Under the pieces are notes generated by a model. It worked only from the letters and a program-made list of their open reading frames with translations, was not told the DNA's origin and did no database searches. Below, piece after piece: positions 1 through 10,920 of a stretch of 64,000 nucleotides of DNA. Source of the stretch: Mugil cephalus (Eukaryota; Chordata; Actinopteri; Mugiliformes; Mugilidae); the NCBI RefSeq assembly GCF_022458985.1, contig NC_061770.1:37367599-37431598 (forward strand). The letters run 5' to 3'. Each line of letters opens with the position of its first letter. The stretch's first letter is position 1. The translations under genes and the position numbers were made by a program.

Positions 1-1130
1 TGCTCGCATACCGGGTAATATTAACATTTATTAAAGATTTCATATTCAAACTGAGGGCAGCAGGTGGAACAGTCGATGTGCCGGGTGGTGTTGATCACGC
101 ATGACACTGTGCACTTTCCTCAGACAGTGGGTGGCGTCGATGGCACTGATCTCTGGTAGAGTAGTCTCAATGATCTTCCTTGCTGTCTTTACCCACTGGA
201 GTGCCTGCTGAACAGCCTTAGTGCAGTTGGAAAACCGAATTGAAATTCCAGACGTTAAAACACTGCCAATGGTGCAGTTGTAAAAGTTCACCATCAACTG
301 CATTTGGGACTTGGGCGCTCCTCAACTTTCTGAGATAATACAGGAGTTGCTGTGCTTTCCCAACAGTGGAGAAGATGTTAGTGCTCCAGTACAGGTCCTC
401 TGATATGATTTGTCCCAGGTATTTAAAGTTAGACACTCTCCACCACCTCACTGCCAATGGAGAGTGGAGGGTAGTGCTGTTGGCTCTTTCTACAGACAAC
501 ATGATAATCACCTTGTTGTTCTTGATGTCGAGAATCCATCCAATGTTATTACACCATGATGTCAGATGTTGTACCTCCATCTTGTATGGTATTTCATTGT
601 TGTTGTTGATGAGGCCAAGTATTGGGTTGTGGTATCGTAAGTGAATTTGACTGGTGATGGAGAGCAGTGGGCTTAGCACACCATCTTGGGGGGCCCCGTG
701 TTGGTGAGGAGTGAAGAAGAGGTATGAGCATCAAATCTGCGTGTGGTTTGCTAAAATGTCCACAATCCAGTTGCACAGGGTGCTGTTAAATCCCAGGTTA
801 AGGAGTTTTGATCAGAGTTTGTAGGGCCAGATTGTGTTCAAAGTGGAGCTGAAGTCAACAAAGAGAAGCCTCACATAGGTGTTTTAGCGCTGGCGTCCTT
901 GGTTGAGCTGTTCTCCTTGTATCCTTTGAGACACACAAATGGCAAGTTTGAATGGCTTTTGGGAACTGACTGAACATTTGTAGCACTCTGTGTCACCTTG
1001 GGGAGTCATTTTCATGTTTCCACAGCAGATGATAAGCAAGACCTTGTCAAACCTTTCCGTGAAGGATCTCTGGTTTTCAAGACCAGATGCTTTGGTCATC
1101 ATCTTTACTTGCTTTTACAGTTGTTCTCTT
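1..1130 (-). mobile_element. L2-like LINE fragment, 3' part, broken
   Basis: Read on the minus strand, broken pieces give reverse-transcriptase C-terminal sequence of fish L2/CR1-superfamily LINEs, including FKYLGQIISEDLYWSTNI, a following block rich in KAQQLLYYLRKLRSAQ, and further upstream the region around the cysteine-rich QKPFKLAICVSQRI stretch. The left end (about 1-130) resembles the 3' untranslated part also seen at 47.9-48.2 kb. Several frames are needed, so the copy is dead. The same LINE recurs on the minus strand before N3, N4, N9 and N10, suggesting it was carried along with the NITR duplications. The clade call (L2 rather than Rex1/Maui) is from memory of the protein pattern. 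Confidence 0.7.
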
Positions 1131-1535
1131 GTAAGATCATATTGGCCACTTAGTTGATCTATGTGCCAGCCCAAACAGTTCAGCTGACAGCTAATTTGAG
1201 GCATCTACTGGAAATTCCCATTCCCTACAGCTTACCCATCAGCTGAGTCCACTCAAAAGTGATTGCAACTGTAACTGTATTATACTGACAAAATCAGACT
1301 GAGACATGTATTGGATGTGATTGTAATCTCTTTTGGAACATTTCTACAAACGCAATCCTGAACAAACATGTGGAATATGACCAATCAGTGACATCTTTAA
1401 GGGGTTACATGAGTATAGGGCATAGGGCAGCTTGAAGAGCAGCTACACTTTTCAAATACCTCTCAACAAGTCTTGAGCCCTGCCTCTTACCAAGCTTGTC
1501 ACTGTGGTTGTGAACATGTTACTTAAATGGGGCGT
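1131..1535 (+). other. NITR 5' flanking module of N1
   Basis: Non-coding. It holds the block that precedes every NITR gene here: a stretch around TCAGCTGAGTGCACTCAAAA-like sequence, a conserved AATATGACCAATCAGTGACA block, and a GCAGCTACACTTTTCAAATA block. The repeated order in all copies shows that the duplicated unit includes at least 450 bases upstream of each start codon. No gene is seen. Confidence 0.7.
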
Positions 1536-1639
1536 ACAGTTTCACTTCAGACTGGCCAATCAAACAAAGTCTTGTCTTTGAAGAGTCGGTAAAGCTCAAG
1601 AGCGAGATTCTTTTCACTCGAGTCTTCGATTTGAACACA
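1536..1639 (+). promoter_or_regulatory. N1 core promoter: ISRE-like element, CCAAT box, 5' UTR
   Basis: CAGTTTCACTTCAG (about 1538-1550) resembles an interferon-stimulated response element (TTTCnnTTTC) with one mismatch. GGCCAATCA places a CCAAT box at 1556-1560, 84 bases before the ATG. No clear TATA box is seen. The same arrangement precedes all other copies, which is the main support for function. Confidence 0.6.
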
Positions 1640-3043
1640 ATGGGATCTCTAACATTTGTTTTCTACCTGATATGTTTGTTCTTGTGGGACAAGGGTGAGT
1701 TGTGTTTTGACTGTGATTTTAATTTTTGTAGAGGCACTGTTTCTAAAATCACTGTCACCGTTTCTCATTTCTAACAATTGTGTCTTTGATTTTTTAGCTC
1801 AGGAGACACATCAGTCCTCATCTGTTCATCAAGAGAGTGGCTTAAGATCAGTAAATGTTGGTGAAAATATCACTTTGCGATGTTTAAATAGAGGACCACC
1901 AACATGGTTATACTGGTATAAGCAAACTGTGGGGCATCACCCAAGGCTCATTTCTTCATCCTATGGTAGTGTTAAGACATTTTATGGTGAATTTGAAAAC
2001 AACCCACGCTTCACACTGAAATCTGAAAATGGTAAAAACCTCTTAAGTATTTCAGATTTGCGTATTTCAGACTCAGCTACTTATTACTGTGCAAGTATAG
2101 CTTCCACCACTGTTGAATTCGCAGAAGGTGTTACAGTCAGTGTAAAAGGTTCAGGTTTGAATATTAACACAGTTCAGTCTTCATCTGAGACCGTCCAGCT
2201 AGGAGACTCTGTGACTCTGAACTGTACAGTACACACTGAGACCTATGATGGAGAACACAGAGTTTACTGGTTCAAAGACTCTGAAGAATCTCATCCAGGA
2301 CTAATTTATACTCATGGAGACAGGAATGATCAGTGTGAGATGAAAAATAACACAAAAACATGCAACTGTGTCTACAACCTGCCAACGGAGAACCTGAATC
2401 TGTCTCATAATGGGATCTACTACTGTGCTGTTGCCTCATGTGGACACGTACTGTTTGGAAATGGGACCAAGCTCAAGTTGAAGAGTGAGTAGAACTGTAA
2501 CAGATGTTTCCTGATCTGATTAACAGTTCTGATTATTCCATAAAGATGATGTTGTTAATGTCATTTCATGTCTGCATCATGCTGCAGATGAGGAGGTTTC
2601 TCTTGTCTTGGTGTATTTCTTGAGTGGTGCTTTGGCGTTCACCACTATCCTGACACTTTCACTGTCTGCCTTACTGTACACACACAAGACAAAAGGCCAG
2701 CAAGCTACAGGTAACTTGTACTGTTTATTACATGATTAGTGAATTTTAACATCATAGAAACACTAGTTTTTTGTGTGTTTCAGAGTCTCATGAAACATTT
2801 TCGGCTTCATACCCAATGAACTCAGAGGTATCCAGATAACTTTCAAAATAATCTTATTGCTGAAATGTTTTCTTCTTAGGTATATGAGACATCATAAGTT
2901 GTTGTTTTCTATTTTATTAGCAGAGTTTCCAGGCTGAAGAAAACCTCCATTACGCTGCTTTAAGAGTAAAGAAGGCCAATCGATCAAGAAGTCAAAGAGA
3001 TGACACAGAGACAAAATGTATCTACTCTGGTGTTAGGAAATAA
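1640..3043 (+). CDS. nitr: N1: NITR-type inhibitory receptor, five exons
   Basis: Exons: 1640-1694 (leader), 1798-2484 (V and second Ig domain in one exon), 2588-2710 (transmembrane), 2784-2827 and 2921/2924-3043 (tail). All join in frame with GT-AG introns to give about 342 residues. The V domain has Cys-23, WLYWYKQT and DSATYYC. The second domain ends in FGNGTKLKL. The transmembrane segment has no charged residue, so association with a DAP12-type adaptor is not expected. The tail has ITIM LHYAAL and C-terminal CIYSGV. Oddities: in the second domain the usual GTCDGEH reads ETYDGEH, losing one of six cysteines, while a new one appears in KTCNC, so the third disulfide may be rearranged. The CDR1-like loop (LNRGPPT) is the most divergent of the set. 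Family call rests on architecture and motifs. The ligand is unknown. Confidence 0.85.
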
Positions 3044-4271
3044 AACCAATCATGTTTTAGCTTCGTCTCTCTTTAGCAGGATATGAGTAGTTTTGTAAAT
3101 AATTACTATAAAAAAAAAAAAAATTGATGACGAGCAGAAGTCTAGAGATGAAAAGTGCCATTTCACAATGTCAGAAGTCCTCCGACGTATACCAGAATTG
3201 TCCCTTTGTATTTGAAATTTGACCATGTGAAAAAAATAACATAAAATAAATTAAAATTAAATGTTGTCTCGTCAGTATTTTCCTTTCACACTGTAGCAGA
3301 TCCTGATTCGTACCACAGCGAAAACAAGCCATGGCCATTGTATTATTTCTATTTTTATATGAAATGAGTTATACTAGTGTGTAATAAATGCAATACTGAA
3401 CATTAAGACAGCAGATTTTTATGATTTTGTGAAACATTTTGTAAAGTTGATTTGAAAAGTGCTATACAAGTGGTGACTTCATATTGATGGATGAAAGTGA
3501 GACTTTTCGCTGCTTCTCTCAGCTACCAGTATTTCTATTATCAATTGTGTTTATGTGCCACCAAGCATCTTTTTTTCAGCAGTTCCGAGTTATTCATTGT
3601 TTTGTAATTGTAATAATAAAATGCATCTTGGTTCCTAAAGTTTAGTGCTGTGCATATTTAATAACCAACTTTTAAGACATTTTTCATCATGCTTCAGTGT
3701 TCCCTGGGTATTAATCATGTTATAGAGGCCAAATAAATGTAAGGCGTTACTTAAGGTCGGGGTTTAAAGGTTCAAGGTTCTATTTTTTCTTAAAATGCTG
3801 TAATACAAACAAAGACAAATGGAGTCGTCGAGTACACATTAGGTCTGAGTTTAAAACATCGTTTTGCACATTTTTACTGATCCTAATTTGAACGATCCAA
3901 TATTGTTTCATTAAAATACCCATTTTAAATACTCTGCGTTCTGGAGGCAGTTTAGTTTGAAGTAAAACTGGTCTCTAAATTAATTGATTGTGAATTGGAA
4001 TCAAATTGATTGAGGAAATCAGTGATGATACGAAGCCATAGTGGAAAAACCAACTGTTTACAACTAATTATTTGTACCAGAAAATAAAAAAAAAATTAAT
4101 ATGAAGATGATGATATTATACCCACAGACATTTACCATCAACATGTTTATAAATTCAAAATGTCCAATGCTTTTAAAGAGGCCACATACTAACCCAAACT
4201 GATGAAGTGACTATGGGCTGTCATGCAGCTCAGTATTAAGGTATGTTGTTAAATCAGTGGTTTCACTGGTG
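3044..4271 (+). other. N1 3' UTR and type-B spacer
   Basis: Non-coding. It begins with the 3' untranslated region. Possible AATAAA-type polyadenylation signals lie near 3245 and 3612. It then runs into the spacer shared with N6, N8 and N10, recognisable by a GGCGTTACTTAAGGTC block near 3740 and a CCAATGCTTTTAAAGAGGCC-like block near 4162. It is cut by the Tc1 fragment at about 4272. No gene is seen. Confidence 0.6.
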
Positions 4272-5134
4272 AAAGAGGAGAGTCAGAGGAGAATGGGCAG
4301 ACTGGTTGGAGATGATACAAAAAGCAACAGTAACTCAAATAACCACTGGTCACAACCACGGAATGCAGAATACCATCTCTGAACGCACAACACGTCCAAC
4401 CTTGAAGAAGATGGACTACAGCAGCAGAAGACCACACCGGGTGCCACTCCTGTCAGCTAAAATCAGGAAACTGAGACTACAGTTCACACAGGCTCAACAA
4501 CACTGGACAATAGAAGATTGGAAAAACGTTGCCTGTTCTAATGAGTCTTGATTTCAGCTGCCACATTCAGATGGCAGGGTCAGAAGTTGGTGTAAACAAC
4601 ATGAAAGCATGGATCCATCCTGCCTTGTATCAAAGGTTCAGGCTGGTGGTGGTGGTGTGATGGTATGGGGGATATTTTCTTGGCACACTTTGGCCCCTTA
4701 GTACAAATTGAGCATGGTTTAAATGCCACAGCCTACCTGAGTATTGTTGCTGACCATGTCCATCCCTTTATGACAACAGTGGACCATCTTTTGACAGCTA
4801 CTTCCAGCAGGATAATGCACCATGTCACAAAGCTCATATCATCTCAAACTGGTTTCTGAAACATGACAATGAGTTCACTGTACTCCAATGGCCTCCACAG
4901 TCACCACATCCAAGTCCAATGGAGCACCTTTGGATTTGCATCAAAGATGTTCTGCTGACAAATCTGCAGCAACTGTGTGATGCTATCATGTCAATATGGA
5001 CCAAAATCTCTGAAGAATGTTCCCAACATCTTGTTGAAAGTATGCCATGAAGAATTAAGGCAGTTCTGAAGGCAAAAAGGCCAACCTTTTACTAGCAAGG
5101 TGTACCTAATAAAGTGACTGGTGAGTGTAGATCA
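4272..5134 (+). mobile_element. Tc1-like transposon fragment, 5' end missing
   Basis: Pieces of a Tc1/mariner transposase are readable: TQITTGHNHGMQNTISERTT, KKMDYSSRRPHRVPLL, then the catalytic-core region around QQDNAPCH and EHLWI in other frames. The right terminal inverted repeat is complete (AAGGTGTACCTAATAAAGTG then ACTGGTGAGTGTA, ending near 5134). The left part, including the DNA-binding domain, is absent. The sequence to the right is the same as that following the copy at 17593-18706, so both copies occupy the same site in a duplicated unit. Confidence 0.8.
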
Positions 5135-5395
5135 CCCATCAACTGAGTGCAATCAATCGTCTGACTGACTATAACTGTTAAGTATTATACTGAAAGCAAT
5201 TATTCATCTCAATAACTGAAACATGTATTAGATGTAACTGTAATCCCTTTTTCTTTTAAATAAACTTAATGCTAAATTAACATGTTGAATATGACCTATC
5301 AGTGACAACTGTAAGGGGTTACTGTTAAGGGGATGTTGAGGTGAGGACCCAAGTGCAGGACAATTGATGAGGCAGGGGGGTTCAAACAAGAGGTA

Positions 5396-7090
5396 CAGTC
5401 CCCTCCAAAAGTATTGGAACAGCAAGGAATTTCCCTTGTTTTTGTTGACAAGACATTTGGGTTCAAGATCAAAAGATGATTATGAGACAAGAGTTCAGAA
5501 TGTCAGATTTTATTTCCTGGTATTTACATCTAGATGTGTTAAACAACTTGGCATATATCACCGTTTGTATTACACCACAGCATTTTTAGGTGAGCAAAAC
5601 TAATGGAAGAAGTAATCTTAAGGTAAATAACATTTAATATTTGGTGGCATAACCCTTGCTTGCAATGACTGCTTCAAGCCTGTGAACTATCGACATCACC
5701 AAGCTGTTGCATTCTTTTTTTGTGATACTATTCTTGGCTTGTAGTGCAGTTTTGCTTCGGTTTCCCTTCAGTCTCCCCTTCAGGAGGTGAAATGCATGCT
5801 CAGTTAGGTTAAGGTCAGGTGATTGACTTGGCCAGTCTAAAACCTTCCACGTTTTTTTGCTTTGGGTTCCAGAAGCCGCCATGCTTGCACAAGCCATGGC
5901 ATTACCGCCACCATGCTTCACAGATGAGCTTGTGTGCTTCATATCATACGCAGTTCCTTTCTTTCTCCACACTTTAGCCTTTCCATCACTTTGATTAAGA
6001 TTAATTTGGTCTCATCAGTCCATAAGATTGTGTTCTAGAACTTTTGTGGCTCATCTCTGTACTTCTTTGCAAATTTCAATCTGGCCTTCCGATTCTTACT
6101 ACTGATGAGTGGTTTTCATCTCTTGGTTTGGCCTCTAGATTTCTGCTCTCAGAGTCTTCTTCCAACAGTGGATCGTGATACCTTCACCCCTGCACTGTGG
6201 AGGTCATTTTTCCTTTACAGCTCATGCAATATTTCTGTCCTTAGCTGACCTGTTCGACGTCTGTTGCTCAGTTCACCAGTAGTTTCTTTCTTATTCAGGA
6301 CATTCCAAATTGTTGTGCTTGCTATGCCCACCCACCCAGCAAAAAGTAGTTGAAAAGACATTGAAAAGACATCACTCATGTGCGTCTAAACAACGTCTAA
6401 ATTTGGTTGAAAAGTGAAAGGTGAAAAGCTGTTATTTTCATGTCGTTGAAAAGACGTCTTCAGAAAGACACAATCCAGTTTTCAACGACTATTTTTGACT
6501 AAATCGGACTAACCAAACACAACCCAAGTGTCAACGACTATTTCTTGACTAAATCAAGAATATGATAGACCGACCAGATTTAGCCCAAAAACCAACGTTG
6601 AAATGACGTGTTTGGTGGCCAATGTTTGTCCAACGACTCTGATTGGTTTCCTTCTTTTCTCAGCTTGAAAATGACTTGCTTTTCTCCCATAGATAGCTCT
6701 CTGGTTTTCATGTTGGTTTATCGTCTTTAACAAGAAATGCATTCTTTATAGGTTTCAACCCAGGCCAAAAAGTAGACAAGTCTTGCAGAGCTATTTAAGG
6801 TTTGAACAATCAACCTGGTCAACAAGAAACACCTGTCAGTCACATGGCACATTTTTCTCACCTAAAAATGCTGTGGTGTAATGAAAACGGTGATATATCC
6901 TAAGTTGTTTAACACATCTAGATGTAAATACCAGGAAATAAAAGATGACATTCTGAACTCTTGTCTCATACTCATCTTTTGATCTTAAACCCAAATGTCT
7001 TCAGTGAACAAAAAGAAAAAGCAAACAAAACAAAAAAAAACTAAACCAAGAGAATTTGCCTTGCTGTTCCAATACTTTTAGCGGGGACTG
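5396..7090 (-). mobile_element. Tc1-like transposon, degraded, with TA target duplication
   Basis: Terminal inverted repeats are visible: CAGTCCCCTCCAAAAGTATT at the left end, and its near-complement ending in GGGGACTG at the right. Both ends are flanked by TA (5394-5395 and 7091-7092), the hallmark of Tc1/mariner insertion. On the minus strand 5634-5972 gives a shortened transposase C-terminus (MWRKKGTAYDMKHTSSSVKH, WPSQSPDLNLTEHAFHLLKG, ending in GYATKY). The middle of the catalytic domain, including the second aspartate region, is deleted in this frame. The element is dead. It sits inside another repeat. Confidence 0.8.
6335..6640. repeat. Short repeat nested in the Tc1 element
   Basis: This segment is rich in GAAAAGACGT and TTGAAAAG motifs, with the related pieces CAACGACTATTTTTGACTAA and CAACGACTATTTCTTGACTA spaced about 55 bases apart. 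It interrupts transposase homology, so it looks like a younger non-autonomous insertion. Class unknown. Confidence 0.4.
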
Positions 7091-7696
7091 TATTTAATTA
7101 GCAAAAAGTGATCTGCATGGCAGGTGAATCTAATATACAAAAATTAAAAGAATCAAGGACATGGCATGAAATCAAAGGATTGTGGGCATAGCATGGCAAC
7201 GAGACACGGACATGACATGGGAAAACAAAACATTAGGTAGGTGACATCATGGAAAGAACATCAATGATGAGAAAAAGAACAAAGGCAAAGCAGGGCTATA
7301 AATACACGAGAGGGCTCAGGGATGACAAGACACAGGTGAGACACATCAGAGCAAGGACACCAGGAGAAACCAATTAACAATCAAGGGACACACGAGGAAA
7401 AACAGACAGGAAATCCGAAACTTAACAAAATAAAACAGGAAACACAAAACATGACCTAGACAGACATGACAAAAACACAAAAAAGCATGACAGACAGGAA
7501 ACTAAGACACTTGACAAGATACAACATGAAGCTCAACACAAATACAGGACAACATGACAGTTACATGAATGAGAATGGGACAGCTTGAAGAGCAGCTACA
7601 CTTTTCAAATACCTCTCAATAAGACTTGAGTCCTGCCCCGTGGCCAAATATCAAGCGTGTCACTGTGGTTGTGAACATGTTACTTAAATGGGACGT

Positions 7697-7800
7697 ACAG
7701 TTTCACTTCAGATTGGCCAATCAAACAAAGTCTTGTCTTTGAAGAGTCAGTGAAGCTCAAGAGCAAGATTCTTTTCACTCAAGGCTCCAATTTGAACACG
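7697..7800 (+). promoter_or_regulatory. N2 core promoter
   Basis: It has the ISRE-like CAGTTTCACTTCAG (about 7698-7711) and a CCAAT box at 7717-7721, 84 bases before the ATG. The upstream AGCAGCTACACTTTTCAAAT block is present at about 7590. Confidence 0.6.
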
Positions 7801-9235
7801 ATGACATCTCTAACGTTTGTTTTCTACCTGACATGTTTGGTCTTGCGGGGAAAGGGTGAGTTGTGTTGTTTGAATTTTATTAGTGACACTTTTTCCAATC
7901 GTTTCTCGTTTTATGTTACAATTTATCTTCTCAAATATGTAATCTGTTGTGTCTTTGCTTTGTCTCTCCAGTCATTTTAGCTCAGAAGACACATCAGTAC
8001 TCTGTTCATCAAGAGAGTGGCTTCAAATCAGTACATGTTGGTGAAAGTATAATTTTGCCATGTTCCTATGAAAAGGATGTGTCAGCAATATTTTACTGGT
8101 TTAAGCAAACATTGGGACAGAAACCAAAGCTTATTTGTAATTTCTACATCTATGGTGACACTGAACTATTTTATGATGAATTTGTGAACAATTCACGGTT
8201 TAAAATAGAAATTAAAAATGGTAAGAAACACTTAAGTATTTCAGATTTGTGTATTTCAGACTCAGCTACTTATTACTGTGGACGTAGAGCTACCACCACT
8301 GTTGAATTTGCAGAAGGCGTTACAGTCAGTGTAAAGGGTTCAGGTTTGAATGTTAAAAGTTTACTTCATCAGTCTTCATCTGAGACCATGCAGCTGGGAG
8401 ACTCTGTGACTCTGAACTGTACAGTACACACTGGGACCTGTGATGGAGAACACAGAGTTTACTGGTTCAAAGTCTCTGAAGAATCTCATCCAGGACTCAT
8501 TTACACTCGTGGAGGCAGGAATGATCAGTGTGAGAGGAAAAATAACACACAAATACACACCTGTGTCTACAACCTGCCAATGGAGAACCTGAATCTGTCT
8601 CATAATGGGATCTACTACTGTGCTGTTGCCTCATGTGGACACATACTGTTTGGAAATGGGACCAAACTGGAGTTGAAGAGTGAGTACAACTGTAACAGAT
8701 GTTTTCTGATCTGATTAACAGTTCTGATTATTCCATGAAGACAATGTTGTTAATGTTATTCCATGTCTGCCTCATGCTGCAGATGAGGAGGTTTCTCTTG
8801 TCTTGGTGTATTTCTTGATTGGTGCTTTGGTGTTCACCACTATCCTGACACTTTCACTGGCTGCCTTACTGTACACACACATGAGAAAAGACCAGCAAGT
8901 TACAGGTAAATTGTACTGTTTATTGCATGATTAGTGAATTTTAACATCATAGAAACAGCTTTTCTTTGTGTTTCAGAGTCTCATGAAAGATTTTCAGCTT
9001 CATACCCAATGAACTCAGAGGTATCCAGATAACTTTCAAATAATCTTATTGCTGAAATGGTTTCTTCTTAGGTATGTGGCACATTGTAAGTTGTTGTTTT
9101 CTATTTTATTAGCAGAGTTTCCAGGCTGAAGAAAACCTCCATTACGCTGCTTTAAGGGTAAAAAAGTCCAATCGCTCAAGAAGTCGAAGAGATGACTCAG
9201 AGACAAAATGTATCTACACTGGTGTTAGGAAATAA
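7801..9235 (+). CDS. nitr: N2: NITR-type inhibitory receptor, five exons
   Basis: Exons: 7801-7855, 7981-8679 (or from 7972), 8783-8905, 8977-9020 and 9113/9116-9235, giving about 346-349 residues. Exon 2 has two in-frame acceptors nine bases apart. The upstream one follows a better pyrimidine tract and would add Val-Ile-Leu before AQKTHQ. The V domain keeps FYWFKQT and DSATYYC. It carries two extra cysteines (LICNF and DLCIS), and the junction reads GRRATTTVEF. The second domain has all six cysteines and FGNGTKLEL. The transmembrane exon differs slightly (LIGALVFTT) and is followed by HMRKDQQ. The tail has LHYAAL, and the C-terminal motif is CIYTGV. Its closest relatives by start and CDR2 pattern (YGDTELFYDEFVNNSRF) are N4 and N7. 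Confidence 0.85.
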
Positions 9236-9992
9236 AACCTATCATATTTTAGCTTTGCCTCTCTATAGCAGGATGTGAGTAGCTCTGTAAATAATGATTA
9301 TAAACTTAACAAAAATAAAAATCTCTCTCTGGCTAGTTTTGATGACCAGCAGAAGTGTAGAGATGAAAAGTGCCAATTGTACAATGTCAGAAGTCCATCA
9401 TTGCCTGAATGTTTTGGTATACTAGTATTGTCCATTTGTATTTGAAATTTGACAACAGATAAAGAAAATTTAATAATGTCCTGTCAGTATTTTCTTTACA
9501 CATTGTGTAGCATGTCCAGATTGATACCACAGAGAAAACGCTTCAGAGAAGCCATGGATATAATTTCTATTATTTCTATTTTTATTCAATATGAAATGAG
9601 ATTAACTATTGTGTCATGTTGAAGGGGTACAACTGTAAATCAATCCAATAATGAATATTAAAATTGCAGATTTTTCTGTTTGGTTTTTAAGAACTTTCTT
9701 TTTATTGAGTTTTCAGATTTGTATGTTTTTGTGAAACATTTTGTAAAGTTGATTTGAACAGTGCTATACAAATGCAGACTTCATATTGACGGATAAAAGT
9801 GAGACTATTTGCTGCTTGTCTCAGCTACCTACTGTTAAGTGTGTTTATGTGCCACCAAAGATCTTTTCTTTTCCAATACTTCCAAGTAATTCATTGTTTC
9901 ATAACTGTAATAAATTGCATCTTGCTTCCTAAAGTTTAGTCCATGTGTATATTTATTTGCTGACTTTTAACACGTTTTATCATTTTTCTTAA
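9236..9992 (+). other. N2 3' UTR and flank
   Basis: Non-coding sequence shared with the N1 and N3 3' flanks. Landmarks are CAGCAGAAGTGTAGAGATGA near 9348 and GTAATAAATTGCATCTTG near 9908, the latter offering a polyadenylation-like AATAAA. It ends at the TTAA that received the MITE at 9993. No gene is seen. Confidence 0.6.
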
Positions 9993-10379
9993 CCCTTTAA
10001 GACCTGAACATCCACCTGCACATATCAAAAGCTTGCGGTATGACAATTAACATAATTCACTGACGGAAAAAACTTTGGGAAATTGCACTTTTTGAAAAAA
10101 AAAAAGGTGATGATGAAGCTCCCCTGCAGTTGGCTGCAGGTTGGGGAGTGACGCTAGACCAGGGAGACCCAGGAAGAGAGAGTTGTTTGGAATTTGTTGG
10201 TAAAAACAAAGTTAGTTATACTCTTGAGATGTCATGAAGGTCTTCCAGACAAAAGCACAACTTCCCAGTGTTCAGCTACACTTTGAATTTTGTCAATAGC
10301 GCAAACCACTGTGAGTTACGATAATTCAAATATGGCATGCTTAAACATGTCATCAGCCATGCGTTCAGGCTTTAAAGGG
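9993..10379. mobile_element. piggyBac-type MITE, copy 1
   Basis: The ends are inverted: CCCTTTAAGACCTGAACATC on the left, and CGTTCAGGCTTTAAAGGG on the right. A TTAA precedes the left end (9989-9992), and TTCA follows the right end where the empty site in other flanks reads GCTTAAGTGTTCCC. TTAA duplication plus a CCCTTTAA terminus is typical of piggyBac-like MITEs. No coding capacity. It is shared with the N3 flank. Confidence 0.7.
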
Positions 10380-10584
10380 TTCAGTGTTTTCTGGGTATTA
10401 ATCATGTTATAGGGGCCATATTACTCTAAAGCTGCAATACAAGCAAAGACAAATGGAGTCATCAAGTAGTCATGGTCAAAAAATAGTTTTTTCAGATTCA
10501 TATTGATCTTAATTTGAAAGGTCCAACATTGTTTCATAAAATCCTCCTTTTAAACACTCAGCATTTCCTGCCTCCTGTCCGAAT

Positions 10585-10920
10585 GGAGGGTTTTGATCGA
10601 GGGCCCAAATACAGGACAAGAGAGTTGAGGCCGGTGTTCAAACAAAAGGCATTTAATGAAAATAAGACTTCAACACAAAGTCCTCCAGACACAGCAGCAT
10701 AATCAAAAAATCAAAGCCTGGAGCAAAAGCGTGGCAGGTAATGAAAAACATGGAGACTGGAATATGGGGACTAAAACGATGCAACAGGGAACAAAGGGAA
10801 AAGCAGGACTATAAAGACAAATGAGGGCAGAGGGAGGACGAGACACAAGTGAAACTATGAGGCCAATCACACTGGGAGAAACCAAGTAGGAATCAATGCA
10901 AAGCACAAGGAGACACAAGT
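10585..10920. repeat. Unclassified MITE-like repeat, copy 1
   Basis: It begins near GGGTTTTGATCGAGGGCCCA and ends near AAAGCACAAGGAGACACAAG. It is purine-rich and non-coding. A near-identical copy lies at 15000-15345 in the N3 flank, immediately followed by the same L2 fragment, so the pair was copied together. Confidence 0.55.

Larger units (their letters stand above)
5331..7555. repeat. Unclassified non-autonomous repeat, split by a Tc1 insertion
   Basis: The left piece (about 5331-5395) starts near GGTGAGGACCCAAGTGCAGG. The right piece (7091-7555) is a purine-rich stretch with many ACAGG, ACATGAC and AAACAGGAAAC motifs. Similar repeats lie at 10585-10920, 15000-15345, 33381-33845, 45035-45490 and 62713-63170. 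No coding capacity is seen. The shared layout (a GTGAACCC..GTGCA-like start, a GGGCTATAAATACA-like middle, an ACAGGTGAGACAC-like end) marks them as related fish MITE-like elements whose superfamily I cannot name. Confidence 0.5.

Noticed and set aside
2588-2710. Activating receptor pairing with DAP12 or Fc-receptor gamma
   Set aside because: No Arg or Lys lies within the hydrophobic core of the transmembrane exon in any copy. The tail has an ITIM instead.
8376-8603. Antisense frames of about 69-75 codons opposite the second Ig domain in many copies
   Set aside because: They recur only because the sense exon is conserved. No antisense promoter or start context is seen.
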